Source: Candidatus Bathyoplasma sp. NZ
GTDB lineage: Bacteria > Bacillota_I > Bacilli_A > MAG-NZ
Assembly (NCBI GenBank): GCA_013332095.1
Contig: JABENI010000011.1
Coordinates: 106,695-170,694, forward strand
Direction: 5' to 3'
DNA length: 64,000 bases
Within the stretch, counting starts at the first letter, position 1. Each line of letters starts with the position of its first letter. Below, in pieces: positions 15,591-25,268 of the stretch. Under the pieces are notes generated by a model. That model was not told the DNA's origin and made no database searches. It saw only the letters and a list, made by a program, of their open reading frames with translations. Made by a program: the position numbers and the translations under genes.

Positions 15591-16928
15591 CTACAGTATT
15601 AAAATGCTCGCTAACGTTAAATATATCGATAGTGAAACAATATCATTTATCGTTGTTATGAAAGGTCCACTTGCCACTGCTGGATCTATTTTTAATGCTT
15701 CAATAATAATTGGAATTATTGAGCCAGCCAACGTTGAAAAAGTCAAGGCAATTAAGACACTGAGAGCAATTATAAAAGAAAATGCAATATCAGTTTCACC
15801 ATAAATCATTCCCATTACATAGGCAAAAACAAAGACTACCACACTTAAAATAATTGCCATTAAAAGGGCAGTTTTAAATTCACGCAACAAATGCTTAAAT
15901 ATATTTTTTTTATTATTAAATTGATTTCTTGATATTCCTCTAACCGTAACCGCCAAAGATTGTGTCCCCGTATTCCCACTCATATTTAAAATCAATGGTA
16001 AAAACATTGCTAAAATTGGTATTGATATTAACGTTTCTTCAAACGATGCTAAAATAATACTAGTTGCAAATCCTAAAACTACTAAAATTAATAACCAAGG
16101 CAATCTTTTTTTTAGCGTATCGAGAACAGTTTCATTGTCCTGATCAATATCTACATCACTAACACCCGCAAGCGCTGAAATATCTTCTACTGCTTCTTCA
16201 TCAATTAAATCGACAATATCATCAATTGTTACAACACCTTTCATTTTATTGTTTTTATCTATTACTGGTAATACAGTAAAATCATAATTCATCATTTTTT
16301 CTGCCACAATATTTTTATTGTCTAAAGGTTTAACCGCTACGTAATTAGTAGTAATAATATCGGCTAATTTTTCTTCAGCTCTAGCGATAATTAATTCTCT
16401 TAAAGAAATAACTCCTACTAATTTAAAGTTTTCTGTCACATAAATACTATCGACAATATACGCTTCTTTTGCTTTAGAAATTACAATTTTCATCGCCTCT
16501 TTAATAGTACAAGTAATGGGTACCCAAATGTACTCATGAGTCATTAAAGCTCCCGCTGTTGAATCATCGTAATTCATCAATTCTCTTGTTTTATTACGAA
16601 CTTCAGTATCCATAAATTTTAAATAAACTAACTGGTTTTCTTCATCTACTTCTTTTAAAATATCTACAGCATCATCAAAGTCCATTTTTTGCAAAATTTT
16701 TGATACTTCAATCGGTTCTAACTGTTCGGTAATTTTCAAAAATTGTTCAGTTTCTAATTTACTTAAAACATCTGCTACAAATTCTTTCTCTAAGTCAAAA
16801 AACTTTCTATGAAAAGTTGCATCTATCTCAGTCAGCGCGATAGCGATGTCGTACGGATAAAATTCTAATAAATTTTCAGATAAATTTTCATTTGTTTCAA
16901 AAAGATTTAAAATTTCTTGCTTTGCCAT
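15591..16928 (-). CDS. mgtE: Magnesium transporter MgtE
   Basis: Mg2+-gated Mg2+ channel of the membrane. 445 residues in the family order: N-terminal helical superhelix domain (about 1-125), two CBS domains (about 130-250, with STAGALMTHEY and VVTIDDIVDL), a connecting helix, then five membrane helices. The pore signature is NMSGNTGTQSLAVTVRG; GPFITTINDIVSLSIYL is the last helix. GGAGGTG precedes the ATG. The 97 bases to the divergent GNAT gene leave no room for an M-box riboswitch, so control is probably by direct Mg gating of the protein. Confidence 0.96.
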   Translation of the reverse strand: MAKQEILNLFETNENLSENLLEFYPYDIAIALTEIDATFHRKFFDLEKEFVADVLSKLETEQFLKITEQLEPIEVSKILQKMDFDDAVDILKEVDEENQLVYLKFMDTEVRNKTRELMNYDDSTAGALMTHEYIWVPITCTIKEAMKIVISKAKEAYIVDSIYVTENFKLVGVISLRELIIARAEEKLADIITTNYVAVKPLDNKNIVAEKMMNYDFTVLPVIDKNNKMKGVVTIDDIVDLIDEEAVEDISALAGVSDVDIDQDNETVLDTLKKRLPWLLILVVLGFATSIILASFEETLISIPILAMFLPLILNMSGNTGTQSLAVTVRGISRNQFNNKKNIFKHLLREFKTALLMAIILSVVVFVFAYVMGMIYGETDIAFSFIIALSVLIALTFSTLAGSIIPIIIEALKIDPAVASGPFITTINDIVSLSIYLTLASILIL

Positions 16929-16975
16929 AACAGCACCTCCGTCGCCTTATTATATTCTACTATTTTTATCTTTTA

Positions 16976-17004
16976 TTGTAAACAATTTTTTTTTCATATA
17001 TAAT
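16976..17004 (+). promoter_or_regulatory. Promoter of the GNAT gene
   Basis: TTGTAA (16976..16981), 17-base spacer, TATAAT (16999..17004) on the plus strand; GAGGTG and the ATG follow within 22 bases. Confidence 0.65.
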
Positions 17005-17025
17005 ATAACACACGAGGTGAAAATA

Positions 17026-17451
17026 ATGATTATAAAAATTGTTGAAAGTCAAAAAGAAATATTTGATAATTTTAAAATTAGAAAAGAAGTATTTATCGTA
17101 GGTCAAAATGTTGCAGAAAATTTAGAATTAGATGGGTTAGATGAGTACGCTACTTTAATAGTTGCTTATGTAAATCAAGTTATTGTTGGCTGTGGTCGCT
17201 ACCGTTTAGTTGAAAATTTTGCTAAAATAGAAAGAATCGCCGTATTAGAAAATTATCGTAACCAAGGCATAGCTACTAAAATCATGGAATTTATTGAAGA
17301 GACTATTAAAAGCAATACAAAAATAGAGTTACTTAAATTAAATTCCCAAATATCTGCTGAAAACTTTTATAAAAAACTTAATTTTATTCCGAAAGGAAAT
17401 ATATTTTTAGAAGCGGATATTGAACATATTTCAATGATCAAAGCTATCTAA
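17026..17451 (+). CDS. GNAT family N-acetyltransferase
   Basis: 141 residues of the acetyl-CoA-dependent GNAT fold. The N-terminal strand and IRKEVFIVGQNV are typical of the ElaA/YjcF-like subgroup. The core IVGCGRYRLVENFAKIERIA is followed by the acetyl-CoA pyrophosphate loop NYRNQGIATKIM, then NAxxFYKKLNF in the form SAENFYKKLNFI. The ATG at 17026 is preferred over a GTG at 17017 that overlaps the GAGGTG ribosome binding site. Acceptor unknown. It stands alone, divergent from mgtE and next to a dead IS element. Confidence 0.88.
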   Translation: MIIKIVESQKEIFDNFKIRKEVFIVGQNVAENLELDGLDEYATLIVAYVNQVIVGCGRYRLVENFAKIERIAVLENYRNQGIATKIMEFIEETIKSNTKIELLKLNSQISAENFYKKLNFIPKGNIFLEADIEHISMIKAI

Positions 17452-17467
17452 AAGAAAAAAATATTAA

Positions 17468-18686
17468 TGTGCTGCACTCCATTTCTTGAACTGAAATTAA
17501 AGTACTCCCAAGTAATCTAGACACAAATATTAGTAAATGCACTGAACGCAATAAATTGAAATTAATTCAATTAAATAAAAATTTGATTATATTGTTGTCT
17601 GTATTGAGGCAACATTTTTAATTTAATTTTAATTCTATTATTATTGTAATATTTGAGATATTCTTTTAGACCAAAGATAAATTCTTTCATTGAATGAAAT
17701 TCATTTGTGTGGTAAAATCCACTCTTTAATTGAGAGAAGAAATTTCCTGTCAGTGGATTATCCAGGCAGTTCCCTTTTCTCGACATACTTTGTGTGATAT
17801 TCAATGATTTAAGTTTGTAGAGATGTTTTTTATTTTGATATTGAACCCCTTGATTACTATGAATTACTAAATTATTGTAATTTTCTTATCTTTAGAACTT
17901 TATTCTTGCATATCTATCGTTAGTTTAACATTCGGTGAGAACCAGTATGTAAAAGACATTATCTCCCCATTATATAATTATATCAGGGGCAATAAGTATA
18001 TCTTCTTACCTTGTATATTAAATTCAGTAATATCTGTAACCTGCTTTTGTTCAAAATTAGTTGTAAGCCTTTATCTTGCACATTTAGTTTTTTATTGATA
18101 TCTGAATATGTTGACTTTGGAAATTTCAAAACTTTAGCAATGTAGCGAGAGTCTATTTTTGCCTTGGTTCGTTAATGATTCTTACTTTTTCTTTTTTTCT
18201 CTCTTCTCTTTCTAGAATCAAGATGTCTAGTTTTTTAGATATTCATTCTCTATTCTTAATTTTTGAAGTTCATCCAATATATCTTAGTCCTTAGAGATAG
18301 CACTCTTTTTCAAGTTCTTCCTAAATTTCCGCGTCCATCAATTTTTAGTCCATCAAAACCATATTTTCTATATTTTCTTTCCCATGAAGAAATCACACTG
18401 CTATCAATATTATACTTCTCACACATTGCAGTATATCCACTTTCCAAAAAAATTTAGAATGTCTAATCTATCATTTGGACTATATATTTTATTATTTTTT
18501 CTCACAAGACCTACTGTCTTTCTCTTCCAATCTCATCGATAAATAGTAGTATCGCCTAGTTTAAATTCTCTTTCTGTTGCTTTTATGCCAAAACCTTTTT
18601 CTTAAATTTACACTATATTCATGCATAATAAAAAACACCTCTTTCTTAAAACTGACATTTCAGTCCAAGAAATGGGGTGCATTACA
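17468..18686 (-). mobile_element. Degenerate IS3-family (IS150-like) insertion sequence
   Basis: A 1219-bp element bounded by imperfect terminal inverted repeats of about 30 bp: left TGTGCTGCACTCCATTTCTT and, on the other strand, right TGTAATGCACCCCATTTCTT. Both continue to GAACTGAAAT or GGACTGAAAT. TTAA flanks both ends and may be a target duplication. The ends start TG and finish CA as in IS3 elements. Both transposase frames inside are broken, so it cannot move by itself. It sits between the GNAT gene and the DUF368 gene without damaging either. Confidence 0.85.
17571..18625 (-). pseudogene. IS3-family transposase orfA/orfB remnants
   Basis: The best-preserved part (17571 to about 17885) reads VIHSNQGVQYQNKKHLY then SMSRKGNCLDN and YLKYYNNNRIKIKLK, the C-terminus of an IS150-type integrase. 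The second catalytic Asp of HSDQG is Asn and the catalytic Glu before NFF is Gly, so the DDE site is dead. Further upstream, pieces of an HTH_21 segment (IAKVLKFPKSTY) and of OrfA (REFKLGDTTIYR) appear in different frames, with several stops and frameshifts between them. Confidence 0.8.
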
Positions 18687-18753
18687 TTAATTTGTCTTTT
18701 TTTTATTTTTAAATATTCTCTCTTTTATTTTGTTTTTTACCAACATTGTTTTA

Positions 18754-19560
18754 TTAAATTTTATTATTTTTATATTTTAATATTTCTACTGATAAAAACC
18801 CTAAAACTAAACTGGCAATTGCCGTTGCCATAATCCCAAAATTATAATCAATTTTAGGAATCAATACATAAATAGAACCAAATATTAAGCCAATAATTAA
18901 ACTCATAGTATATTTTTTATGTTTTTCTAGTAAAAATTTCATTAGTTTTGAAACAATAAAAACACCTATTAGTACCCCAATTCCCATAAATCCCAGTAAA
19001 ATTAAATTATTTATGTTTAAAATATTTATAAATAAGTTTTTGACTTTATGATATTGACCTAAAATCAACAGTATTAAGGAACCACTGATTCCTGGTAAAA
19101 TCATAGTACCTCCAGAAATAATACCGACTAAAATTAAAATGAAAACTGTCGTAATTGAAAATTCGTATAGTAAATTTATATCATTATCTATTTTGAAATA
19201 ATTTAACGTTAAAACTATTATGACGCCTAAAAGTGCAAAATACTTATTTATGCTTTTTTCTTTTTTGCTAACCGATATTAAACTACTGATAACTAATCCG
19301 ATAAAAAAGAAATATGTTTCTGTCTCTAATCTATTAAAAAAATAGTTTAATAATTTAGCAAATACTACGATTCCTATTACTGCGCCAAAAAATAATTTTA
19401 TCAGATAAATAATAGCTGTTAATTTATTCTCTTTTTTTAATAAGTTATTTAAACTATTAATGGTTTTCTCATAAATACCTATTAGTAGTAAAATAGTTCC
19501 TCCACTCACTCCAGGAATTATATTTGCTGCACCTACTAAAATTCCATACAAAATCTCCAT
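18754..19560 (-). CDS. DUF368 membrane protein (PopT-type polyprenyl-phosphate translocase family)
   Basis: A 268-residue polytopic protein with the DUF368 (PF04018) signature at both ends of an internal repeat: AANIIPGVSGGTILLLIGIY near the start and GTMILPGISGSLILLILGQY at about 155-175. About eight membrane helices. Members of this family were recently identified as carriers returning undecaprenyl phosphate across the membrane for wall synthesis; assignment to that role here is by family only. AGGGTGA precedes the ATG. The IS element lies 67 bases downstream of its stop. Confidence 0.85.
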   Translation of the reverse strand: MEILYGILVGAANIIPGVSGGTILLLIGIYEKTINSLNNLLKKENKLTAIIYLIKLFFGAVIGIVVFAKLLNYFFNRLETETYFFFIGLVISSLISVSKKEKSINKYFALLGVIIVLTLNYFKIDNDINLLYEFSITTVFILILVGIISGGTMILPGISGSLILLILGQYHKVKNLFINILNINNLILLGFMGIGVLIGVFIVSKLMKFLLEKHKKYTMSLIIGLIFGSIYVLIPKIDYNFGIMATAIASLVLGFLSVEILKYKNNKI

Positions 19561-19615
19561 AAAATCACCCTAAGAGATTAAAACATATTTTTTTTAAAAA
19601 ATATGTTTGTTTTTG

Positions 19616-20875
19616 TTATTTACTAGTCATAATTTTAAAAATATATTTATCTGTTTCCAACATCGCCTGACTAGCAATATCACTTAGATTTTTAATTGTC
19701 TCTTCAATCGATTCATAAATTATACCTGTTCTATCACTAACAACACTACCTTTTAACGATAACACTTTCGATAAATAAGCGGCTTCAATACTCGAAGCAA
19801 TTTTAAGAGCGCATGATGATTTTGCCCCATCACAAATAACTCCAGTTAAATTTGCTATACAATTTTTTATCCCACCCTCAATTTGTTTTAGCGTTCCTTT
19901 ATCTAAATATATCAGTGCTGCACAAACTCCGATTCCAGCAATCACTGCTCCGCAAAATGCCGATAATCTACCAATACTGGTTTTAATGTGAATTGGGATT
20001 AAATTAGCTATTGCTAAAGCTCGGTACATTGAATCTTGATCAATGCTTTTTTCTTTACAATAAATATAAATTGGTGATGATATTGTCAATCCTTGATTAC
20101 CACTACCTGAATTGATAACTACCGGTAAATCACAACCACTCATTCTGGCATCACTACCACTTGAGGCATATGCTTTCATTTTTTCTTTTAAACTTCCTTC
20201 TGCTGTTTCCAGTAAAGTTTTCCCTACGTTTAATCCATATTTATTTTTGAATCCTTCTTCAACAATTTGAATGTTTTTTTCTATTTGAGTTTTTAAAATA
20301 TTTTTGATTTCATCGATCTCTACCTGATTAGCATACTCAATAATATTTGTTACACTTAAACCCGTTCGATCAACAAGCGATGAATTAAAATCCTTTTCTT
20401 GACAAGGGTTGTAAATTATTCTGCATCCATTTTTTTCTACTTTAGTAAAATTAAGATGCGTGTGCATTACTTCGACTAAGGCGTATTGATCCCCTTTTTC
20501 CATCACAACTTCAATATATAATTTTGCCTTATCAGCTCGATGATTTAATGTACAGATATTTTTTGCATATAGTTTTTTAGCAGTTTCGATATCTTCTTTT
20601 GTGATTCCGGTTAGTACTTCTAAATTTTTGTGAGAATCACCTGCTATCATCCCTAAAATACTAGCGTATTCTGGTCCACGTAAATCATCAGTTCCAGGAA
20701 TAGTAACTCCTTGAACATTTTTGATCATATTCCCACTTAAATTTACAATAATTTTATCGGGCACTTCTCCTAATGTTTCGATACATTTTGCACTGGCTAG
20801 AGCTAGAGCAATTGGCTCAGTACATCCTTGTGCAACAATTAATTCTTCTCGCAAAATTTTAGAAAATATATTCAT
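19616..20875 (-). CDS. L-cysteine desulfidase-like [4Fe-4S] enzyme (UPF0597, CyuA/YhaM-like)
   Basis: A 419-residue member of the UPF0597 family, related to the alpha subunit of iron-sulfur serine dehydratases. Motifs: EELIVAQGCTEPIALALA (Cys18), SGNMIKNVQGVTIPGT, SGSDARMSGCDLPVVINSGS, GNQGLT and CDGAKSSCALKIASS. The cysteines fit the iron-sulfur cluster ligands. Homologues break cysteine into pyruvate, ammonia and sulfide (CyuA). AAAGGAG precedes the ATG by 7 bases. No partner transporter gene is next to it; the DUF368 gene follows after 55 bases on the same strand. Confidence 0.88.
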   Translation of the reverse strand: MNIFSKILREELIVAQGCTEPIALALASAKCIETLGEVPDKIIVNLSGNMIKNVQGVTIPGTDDLRGPEYASILGMIAGDSHKNLEVLTGITKEDIETAKKLYAKNICTLNHRADKAKLYIEVVMEKGDQYALVEVMHTHLNFTKVEKNGCRIIYNPCQEKDFNSSLVDRTGLSVTNIIEYANQVEIDEIKNILKTQIEKNIQIVEEGFKNKYGLNVGKTLLETAEGSLKEKMKAYASSGSDARMSGCDLPVVINSGSGNQGLTISSPIYIYCKEKSIDQDSMYRALAIANLIPIHIKTSIGRLSAFCGAVIAGIGVCAALIYLDKGTLKQIEGGIKNCIANLTGVICDGAKSSCALKIASSIEAAYLSKVLSLKGSVVSDRTGIIYESIEETIKNLSDIASQAMLETDKYIFKIMTSK

Positions 20876-20957
20876 CCATTTACTCCTTTCAACAAATTAA
20901 TTTTTTTCTACTTATTATACTATACTTTTTTATAAAAAAAATCTCTTTTTAAAAAAA

Positions 20958-20992
20958 CTATAAAATAAATGATTTAACATCTATTTTATAGT
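20958..20992 (-). terminator. Terminator of the anchored surface protein gene
   Basis: ACTATAAAATAGATG pairs with CATTTATTTTATAGT (one mismatch) and is followed by a T-run on the minus strand. Confidence 0.8.
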
Positions 20993-21010
20993 CTTATTTA
21001 TAATTTTATT

Positions 21011-22348
21011 TTATCCCAAATGTAAATTTATCATTAATTTACTATTTTGGTAGTCTAATCCGCTAATAGCAATTCCGTTGTTTAAGAATTCTTCACCAAT
21101 CAATGACTCAATCACTTTTTTGGAAATATTAACTGTATTGTCATTAACTACTATTCCAGTTTCTCCAATTTCAAAACCAAGACCTTCTGTTAGACTTATA
21201 ATTTTTTCTCTAGTAAGATTCAGATAGTCTGTTGGTTCTTCCCATAAATCTTTTCCGATATTTCCAGAAACAAAATCTAAAGTTAAAGTTCCATCACTGC
21301 TGACAACAGTGTCCAATTCTATAATTGTTGGTTGCTCTAATATTGTAACTGCTAAATTTACTTTCATGGAATCTTCTAGGAAATTAACAAAAATCCCGCT
21401 TATTTCTCCATATGGACTATCCACTAATTTTTCATTTAAATTTTCTGTCGCTAGGGAAAACAATATTTTATTAAACTCTTCTTCGGTAACTTCCATTGAA
21501 ACATCTGGACTGTTTTGAAAATCGGCAATTATCGATAATATTTTATCTACCATAAAATTTTCTATAAAAATATCTTTATCAAAATTAGTCAAGTATTCTG
21601 GTGATTTAGCATCTGACTTAAACTTATATCTATTCACTTCTAAAGTTAATTCTTCATTTTCAATCCCAAGTTTAAATAATTCATTTTCTTTAATAAATCT
21701 TAATAAAGCTGCAAATCGCTCATTTTTTTCTGATTGATTATTTTTTCCTTTAGAAAATACTTTAATTAAATTTTCGGTATTTAACTCTATGGTATCTTCA
21801 TTAAAGAGGGTAGTATCAACTCCGTAACTACTTAAAAATTCATAGATTAAAAGTTTGGGAATCGGCAACTTACCAAGTTTTACTTTATCAAGTACCAAAC
21901 TATACGAACCGTTGTCAACTACAGTTTCAATATATACTGTTAATGCTGTATTCAAATCGAATACACTGTCAACTTCAGCAGGTATTTTTATCAATATAAG
22001 ATTATCGACAAACTCTAAATACGCTCCTTTGATCTTTAAACTACCAAATGATTGTTCTATAACTAGTAAATTTTCACATTCAGCAGTATTACAATTATCT
22101 GCTAAATATTTATCATTAATTTTAAGTAATGCTTTTTCGTATACGATACTGTTTACCATTTCTTGATTAAATTTAAATTCTACAATTTCTTCATCTACCG
22201 TGTTTTTTAATTGACTAATTAATTGATCGTTATAATTAGTGTCTTGATATGCTTCATATGGAACTTCAGCAGTATTGTCAATTATTGCAAAAATTAAAAT
22301 TATAATGATAACGACTATCGACATAAAAAATTTTAATAATTTTTTCAT
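21011..22348 (-). CDS. Membrane-anchored extracytoplasmic protein, function unknown
   Basis: 445 residues. One N-terminal hydrophobic helix (about 4-25) without a lipobox or clear cleavage site, then a long acidic, mostly beta-patterned region that should lie outside the membrane. VKLGKLPIPKLLIYEFL at about 160 resembles a motif of YpmS/DUF2140-type proteins, but I would not name the family on that alone. Two cysteines (NCNTAEC) could form a disulfide. AAAGGAGG sits before the ATG. It has its own terminator and is apparently a single-gene unit downstream of a 35-residue membrane peptide gene. Confidence 0.75.
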   Translation of the reverse strand: MKKLLKFFMSIVVIIIILIFAIIDNTAEVPYEAYQDTNYNDQLISQLKNTVDEEIVEFKFNQEMVNSIVYEKALLKINDKYLADNCNTAECENLLVIEQSFGSLKIKGAYLEFVDNLILIKIPAEVDSVFDLNTALTVYIETVVDNGSYSLVLDKVKLGKLPIPKLLIYEFLSSYGVDTTLFNEDTIELNTENLIKVFSKGKNNQSEKNERFAALLRFIKENELFKLGIENEELTLEVNRYKFKSDAKSPEYLTNFDKDIFIENFMVDKILSIIADFQNSPDVSMEVTEEEFNKILFSLATENLNEKLVDSPYGEISGIFVNFLEDSMKVNLAVTILEQPTIIELDTVVSSDGTLTLDFVSGNIGKDLWEEPTDYLNLTREKIISLTEGLGFEIGETGIVVNDNTVNISKKVIESLIGEEFLNNGIAISGLDYQNSKLMINLHLG

Positions 22349-22407
22349 ATCATACCTCCTTTATTTTTTTTAATATATATTTATTTTACCGCAATTTTAA
22401 AATTTTA

Positions 22408-22515
22408 TTACTTTTTTTTAATATTTTCAAATTCAAAAAAACCATCTTCTTGATAAGTACTCAAATATGAGATAAATAATAAAATAACTAATAATAGAAA
22501 GACTAAATAACCCAT
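22408..22515 (-). CDS. Small single-span membrane peptide (35 residues)
   Basis: MGYLVFLLLVILLFISYLST followed by an acidic/basic tail ending FENIKKK. A good GAGGTG site lies 7 bases ahead of the ATG, and the hydrophobic core is 17 residues, so it looks like a genuine small membrane protein. It lies between the topA terminator and the surface-protein gene, on the same strand as both. No family recognised. Confidence 0.6.
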   Translation of the reverse strand: MGYLVFLLLVILLFISYLSTYQEDGFFEFENIKKK

Positions 22516-22536
22516 AATTTTCACCTCTATTCTCAA

Positions 22537-22565
22537 AAAATAAGACAACTGAGTTATCTTATTTT
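22537..22565 (-). terminator. Terminator of topA
   Basis: AAAATAAGATAAC/GTTGTCTTATTTT arms with a 3-base loop and T-run on the minus strand; the TAA stop of topA is in the 5' arm. Confidence 0.85.
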
Positions 22566-24598
22566 TGGTACTTACATTCTTTTTTATTATTACAAATTAT
22601 TCCTTCTTTGACTTCTACTAGTAATTCTCCACATTCCGGACAAATTTCTTTAATTGGTTTTCCATTTAAAATATTTTTACATTTAGGAAAATTATTGCAT
22701 GCGTAAAATTTATTTCCTTTACTTCGCCCTCTTGTTGCAACTCTTTCCACAATTTCACCTTTATCACATTTAGGACATTTCACGCCTAAGGTTACCGGTT
22801 TTAGTTTTTCATCTTTTTCGATAAATTTACATTCTGGATAATTTGAACAAGCGACAAACTCACCGTATCTACCATTTCTTAAAACTAAGTCACTTTCGCA
22901 TTCCGGACAATTTCTGCCTACTTTTTTAGGTGGTATACTTTCCATCTTCTCTTTTGCTTGATCAACTAAAGGAATAAATTGGTAGTAAAAGTCGCCAATT
23001 ATCTTAACACTTTCTTCTTCACCTGCTGAAATTTTATCTAAATCTTCTTCCATTTTTGCAGTATAGTTAACGTTCACAATACTATTAAAATATTGGTCTA
23101 GTTTTTCGATTGTCAAAACACCTTGCTCACTAGGATAAAACTTCTTTTCTTCAATTTTAACGTAATTTCTTGCTTTAAGTGTATCCATTGTCTGAGCGTA
23201 TGTACTAGGTCTTCCAACGCCAACTTCTTCAAGTTTTTTAATTAATTTTGCTTCAGTAAATCTGGATTTAGGTTTAGTAAATTTTTGTTCTGGAAGTAAT
23301 TTATCAAGAGCAAGAACTTGATTAACACTATAAGTTGGTAACAATTTATCTTTAGTCAAATCATAGTCATACACTTTAGTATACCCATCAAATTTTAGCT
23401 TTTTACCTTCGATGATAAATAAATAATCGCCGTTTATAATTTCTACTTTTGTATCATCAAATTTTGCATCTGCCATGGTGCTTGCTACTGCTCTATCATA
23501 AATTAACTTATATACTTTGTATTCATCTACCTTTAAATAATTTTTAATACTTTCTGGCGTTCGCATCGCATTCGTAGGTCTAATAGCCTCATGTGCATCT
23601 TGCGAATTTTTACCTTTTTTCGAAAAATAACCTTTGTAATAATCTTTTCCGTATTCTCTGATTATCAGTTCTTTTGCACCACTGATAAATTCATCGCTCA
23701 TTCTCGTTGAGTCGGTACGCATATAAGTGATTAATCCAACGCTCTCTTTTCCTATTTGAATACCTTCATATAGTTTTTGAGCTACTATCATTGTTTTTTT
23801 AGCTCCGTAATTAAATTTATTAGATGATGCTTGTTGCAACGTTGAAGTGATAAATGGTGGTAAACTATTTCTTTTTCTTACTTTACGAACAATATCACTA
23901 ATTGAATAGTTAGTTGTTAGAGCATTTAACACTACATCCATTTCTTCAGCAGTTTTAATTTCTATTTTTTTCCCTTTATACTTTTCTAATTCTGCTATTA
24001 TTCCTTGAAAATCTGCTTTTAATTCCCAGTATTCCTCTGGAACAAATTTAATTATTTCTTTCTCTAAATCTACCAACAATTTCAGAGCAACAGATTGTAC
24101 TCTGCCTGCAGATTTTGAACCTATTTTTCTCTGTAATAAATTGGATAATTTAAATCCGATGATTCTGTCTAAAATTCTTCTTGTTTCTTGAGAACTAACT
24201 AATCCCATGTCAATACTTCTAGAGTTTTTTATTCCATTTAAAATTGCTGTTTTAGTTATTTCATTAAAAACTACTCTCACTGTTTTATCTTCTGATAATT
24301 CTAAACAGTCAAAAATATGCCAACTTATTGCTTCTCCTTCACGATCAGGATCGGTAGCCAAATAAACAATATCTGCTTCTGCAGCTACTTTTTTTAATTC
24401 TTTTATTATTTTAGCTTTACCTCTTATTTTAGAATAACTGGGTTTAAAATCATTTTCAACATCAACTCCAAGCCCACCTTTACCTGAAATCGCTAAATCT
24501 CTAATATGTCCAACACTAGACATTACTTTATAGTCTTCACCTAAAATTTTTTCAATTGTACTAGCTTTAGATGGTGACTCCACTATTACTAAATTCAT
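22559..24598 (-). CDS. topA: DNA topoisomerase I
   Basis: Relaxes negative supercoils; type IA enzyme of 679 residues. TOPRIM domain at the start (LVIVESPSKASTIEKILG, later DPDREGEAISWH with the acidic metal triad), the active-site tyrosine in GLITYMRTDSTRMS, GRPSTYAQTMDTL, and three C-terminal zinc ribbons with CxxC pairs (CPECESDL, CPKCDKGE, CPECGELL). The length is normal for Bacilli (about 690). The final ribbon is slightly abnormal, with the last pair CNNKKEC spaced by five residues. Confidence 0.97.
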   Translation of the reverse strand: MNLVIVESPSKASTIEKILGEDYKVMSSVGHIRDLAISGKGGLGVDVENDFKPSYSKIRGKAKIIKELKKVAAEADIVYLATDPDREGEAISWHIFDCLELSEDKTVRVVFNEITKTAILNGIKNSRSIDMGLVSSQETRRILDRIIGFKLSNLLQRKIGSKSAGRVQSVALKLLVDLEKEIIKFVPEEYWELKADFQGIIAELEKYKGKKIEIKTAEEMDVVLNALTTNYSISDIVRKVRKRNSLPPFITSTLQQASSNKFNYGAKKTMIVAQKLYEGIQIGKESVGLITYMRTDSTRMSDEFISGAKELIIREYGKDYYKGYFSKKGKNSQDAHEAIRPTNAMRTPESIKNYLKVDEYKVYKLIYDRAVASTMADAKFDDTKVEIINGDYLFIIEGKKLKFDGYTKVYDYDLTKDKLLPTYSVNQVLALDKLLPEQKFTKPKSRFTEAKLIKKLEEVGVGRPSTYAQTMDTLKARNYVKIEEKKFYPSEQGVLTIEKLDQYFNSIVNVNYTAKMEEDLDKISAGEEESVKIIGDFYYQFIPLVDQAKEKMESIPPKKVGRNCPECESDLVLRNGRYGEFVACSNYPECKFIEKDEKLKPVTLGVKCPKCDKGEIVERVATRGRSKGNKFYACNNFPKCKNILNGKPIKEICPECGELLVEVKEGIICNNKKECKYQK

Positions 24599-24671
24599 AT
24601 TTCACCTACTTTTCATCCAATATTGTTATAAACTTATTTTTTATCATTGTCAAGTATTTAATAATTAATTT

Positions 24672-25268
24672 TTATTTATTCATGCTTTTTATTGGCTCGT
24701 ATGAGTGTCTGTGCACATCTTCTATCGGCTTATATTTTTTTATACATTCAATGTGTAGTTTAGTTCCATATCCTTTATGTTTTTCAAAGCCATAATCAGG
24801 ATGTTTTTTACTCAATTCAACCATATAACGGTCTCTGGTAACTTTGGCTATTATACTAGCAGCAGCTATTGATGCGGATAAAGTATCTCCTTTAATAATG
24901 CTCAAAGAATTTTCAATGCCTAAATCTACTGCATCGATTAATACATAATCATAGTTTGTTTTATTCAAACATATTTTCATTGCTTTTTTAGTAGCGTTTA
25001 AAATATTTATTTTGTCTATTTCCTGTTGCCAAATAAACTCCACTACTACACTTATTGCTTTTTCAGTAATTTCTTTATATAAAATTTCTCTTTTTTTTTC
25101 AGATAATTTTTTTGAATCATTTAACCCAGCAATTGGGTTATTGACATCTAAAATAACAGCTGCTGAAACGAGTGGACCGGCTAGCGGACCTCTTCCTACT
25201 TCATCGACACCAGCAATTAATTTATATCCTTTTTTTAACAAATCATTTTCATATTTATACACTGTCAA
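24672..25268 (-). CDS. rnhB: Ribonuclease HII
   Basis: Cuts the RNA strand of RNA-DNA hybrids and single embedded ribonucleotides. 198 residues. The catalytic DEDD set begins in IAGVDEVGRGPLAGPLV (Asp and Glu), with further acids in NDSKKLSEKKRE and DYVLIDAVD; ASIIAKVTRDRYM and HPDYGFEKHKGYGT are typical. Start TTG at 25268 lies 6 bases after GGAAAGG; a GTG two codons later is the alternative. It overlaps the end of rbgA by 14 bases, the standard Bacilli pair. Confidence 0.95.
   Translation of the reverse strand: MTVYKYENDLLKKGYKLIAGVDEVGRGPLAGPLVSAAVILDVNNPIAGLNDSKKLSEKKREILYKEITEKAISVVVEFIWQQEIDKINILNATKKAMKICLNKTNYDYVLIDAVDLGIENSLSIIKGDTLSASIAAASIIAKVTRDRYMVELSKKHPDYGFEKHKGYGTKLHIECIKKYKPIEDVHRHSYEPIKSMNK

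Noticed and set aside
16929..17025. M-box riboswitch before mgtE
   Set aside because: The spacer is too short and holds the divergent GNAT promoter.
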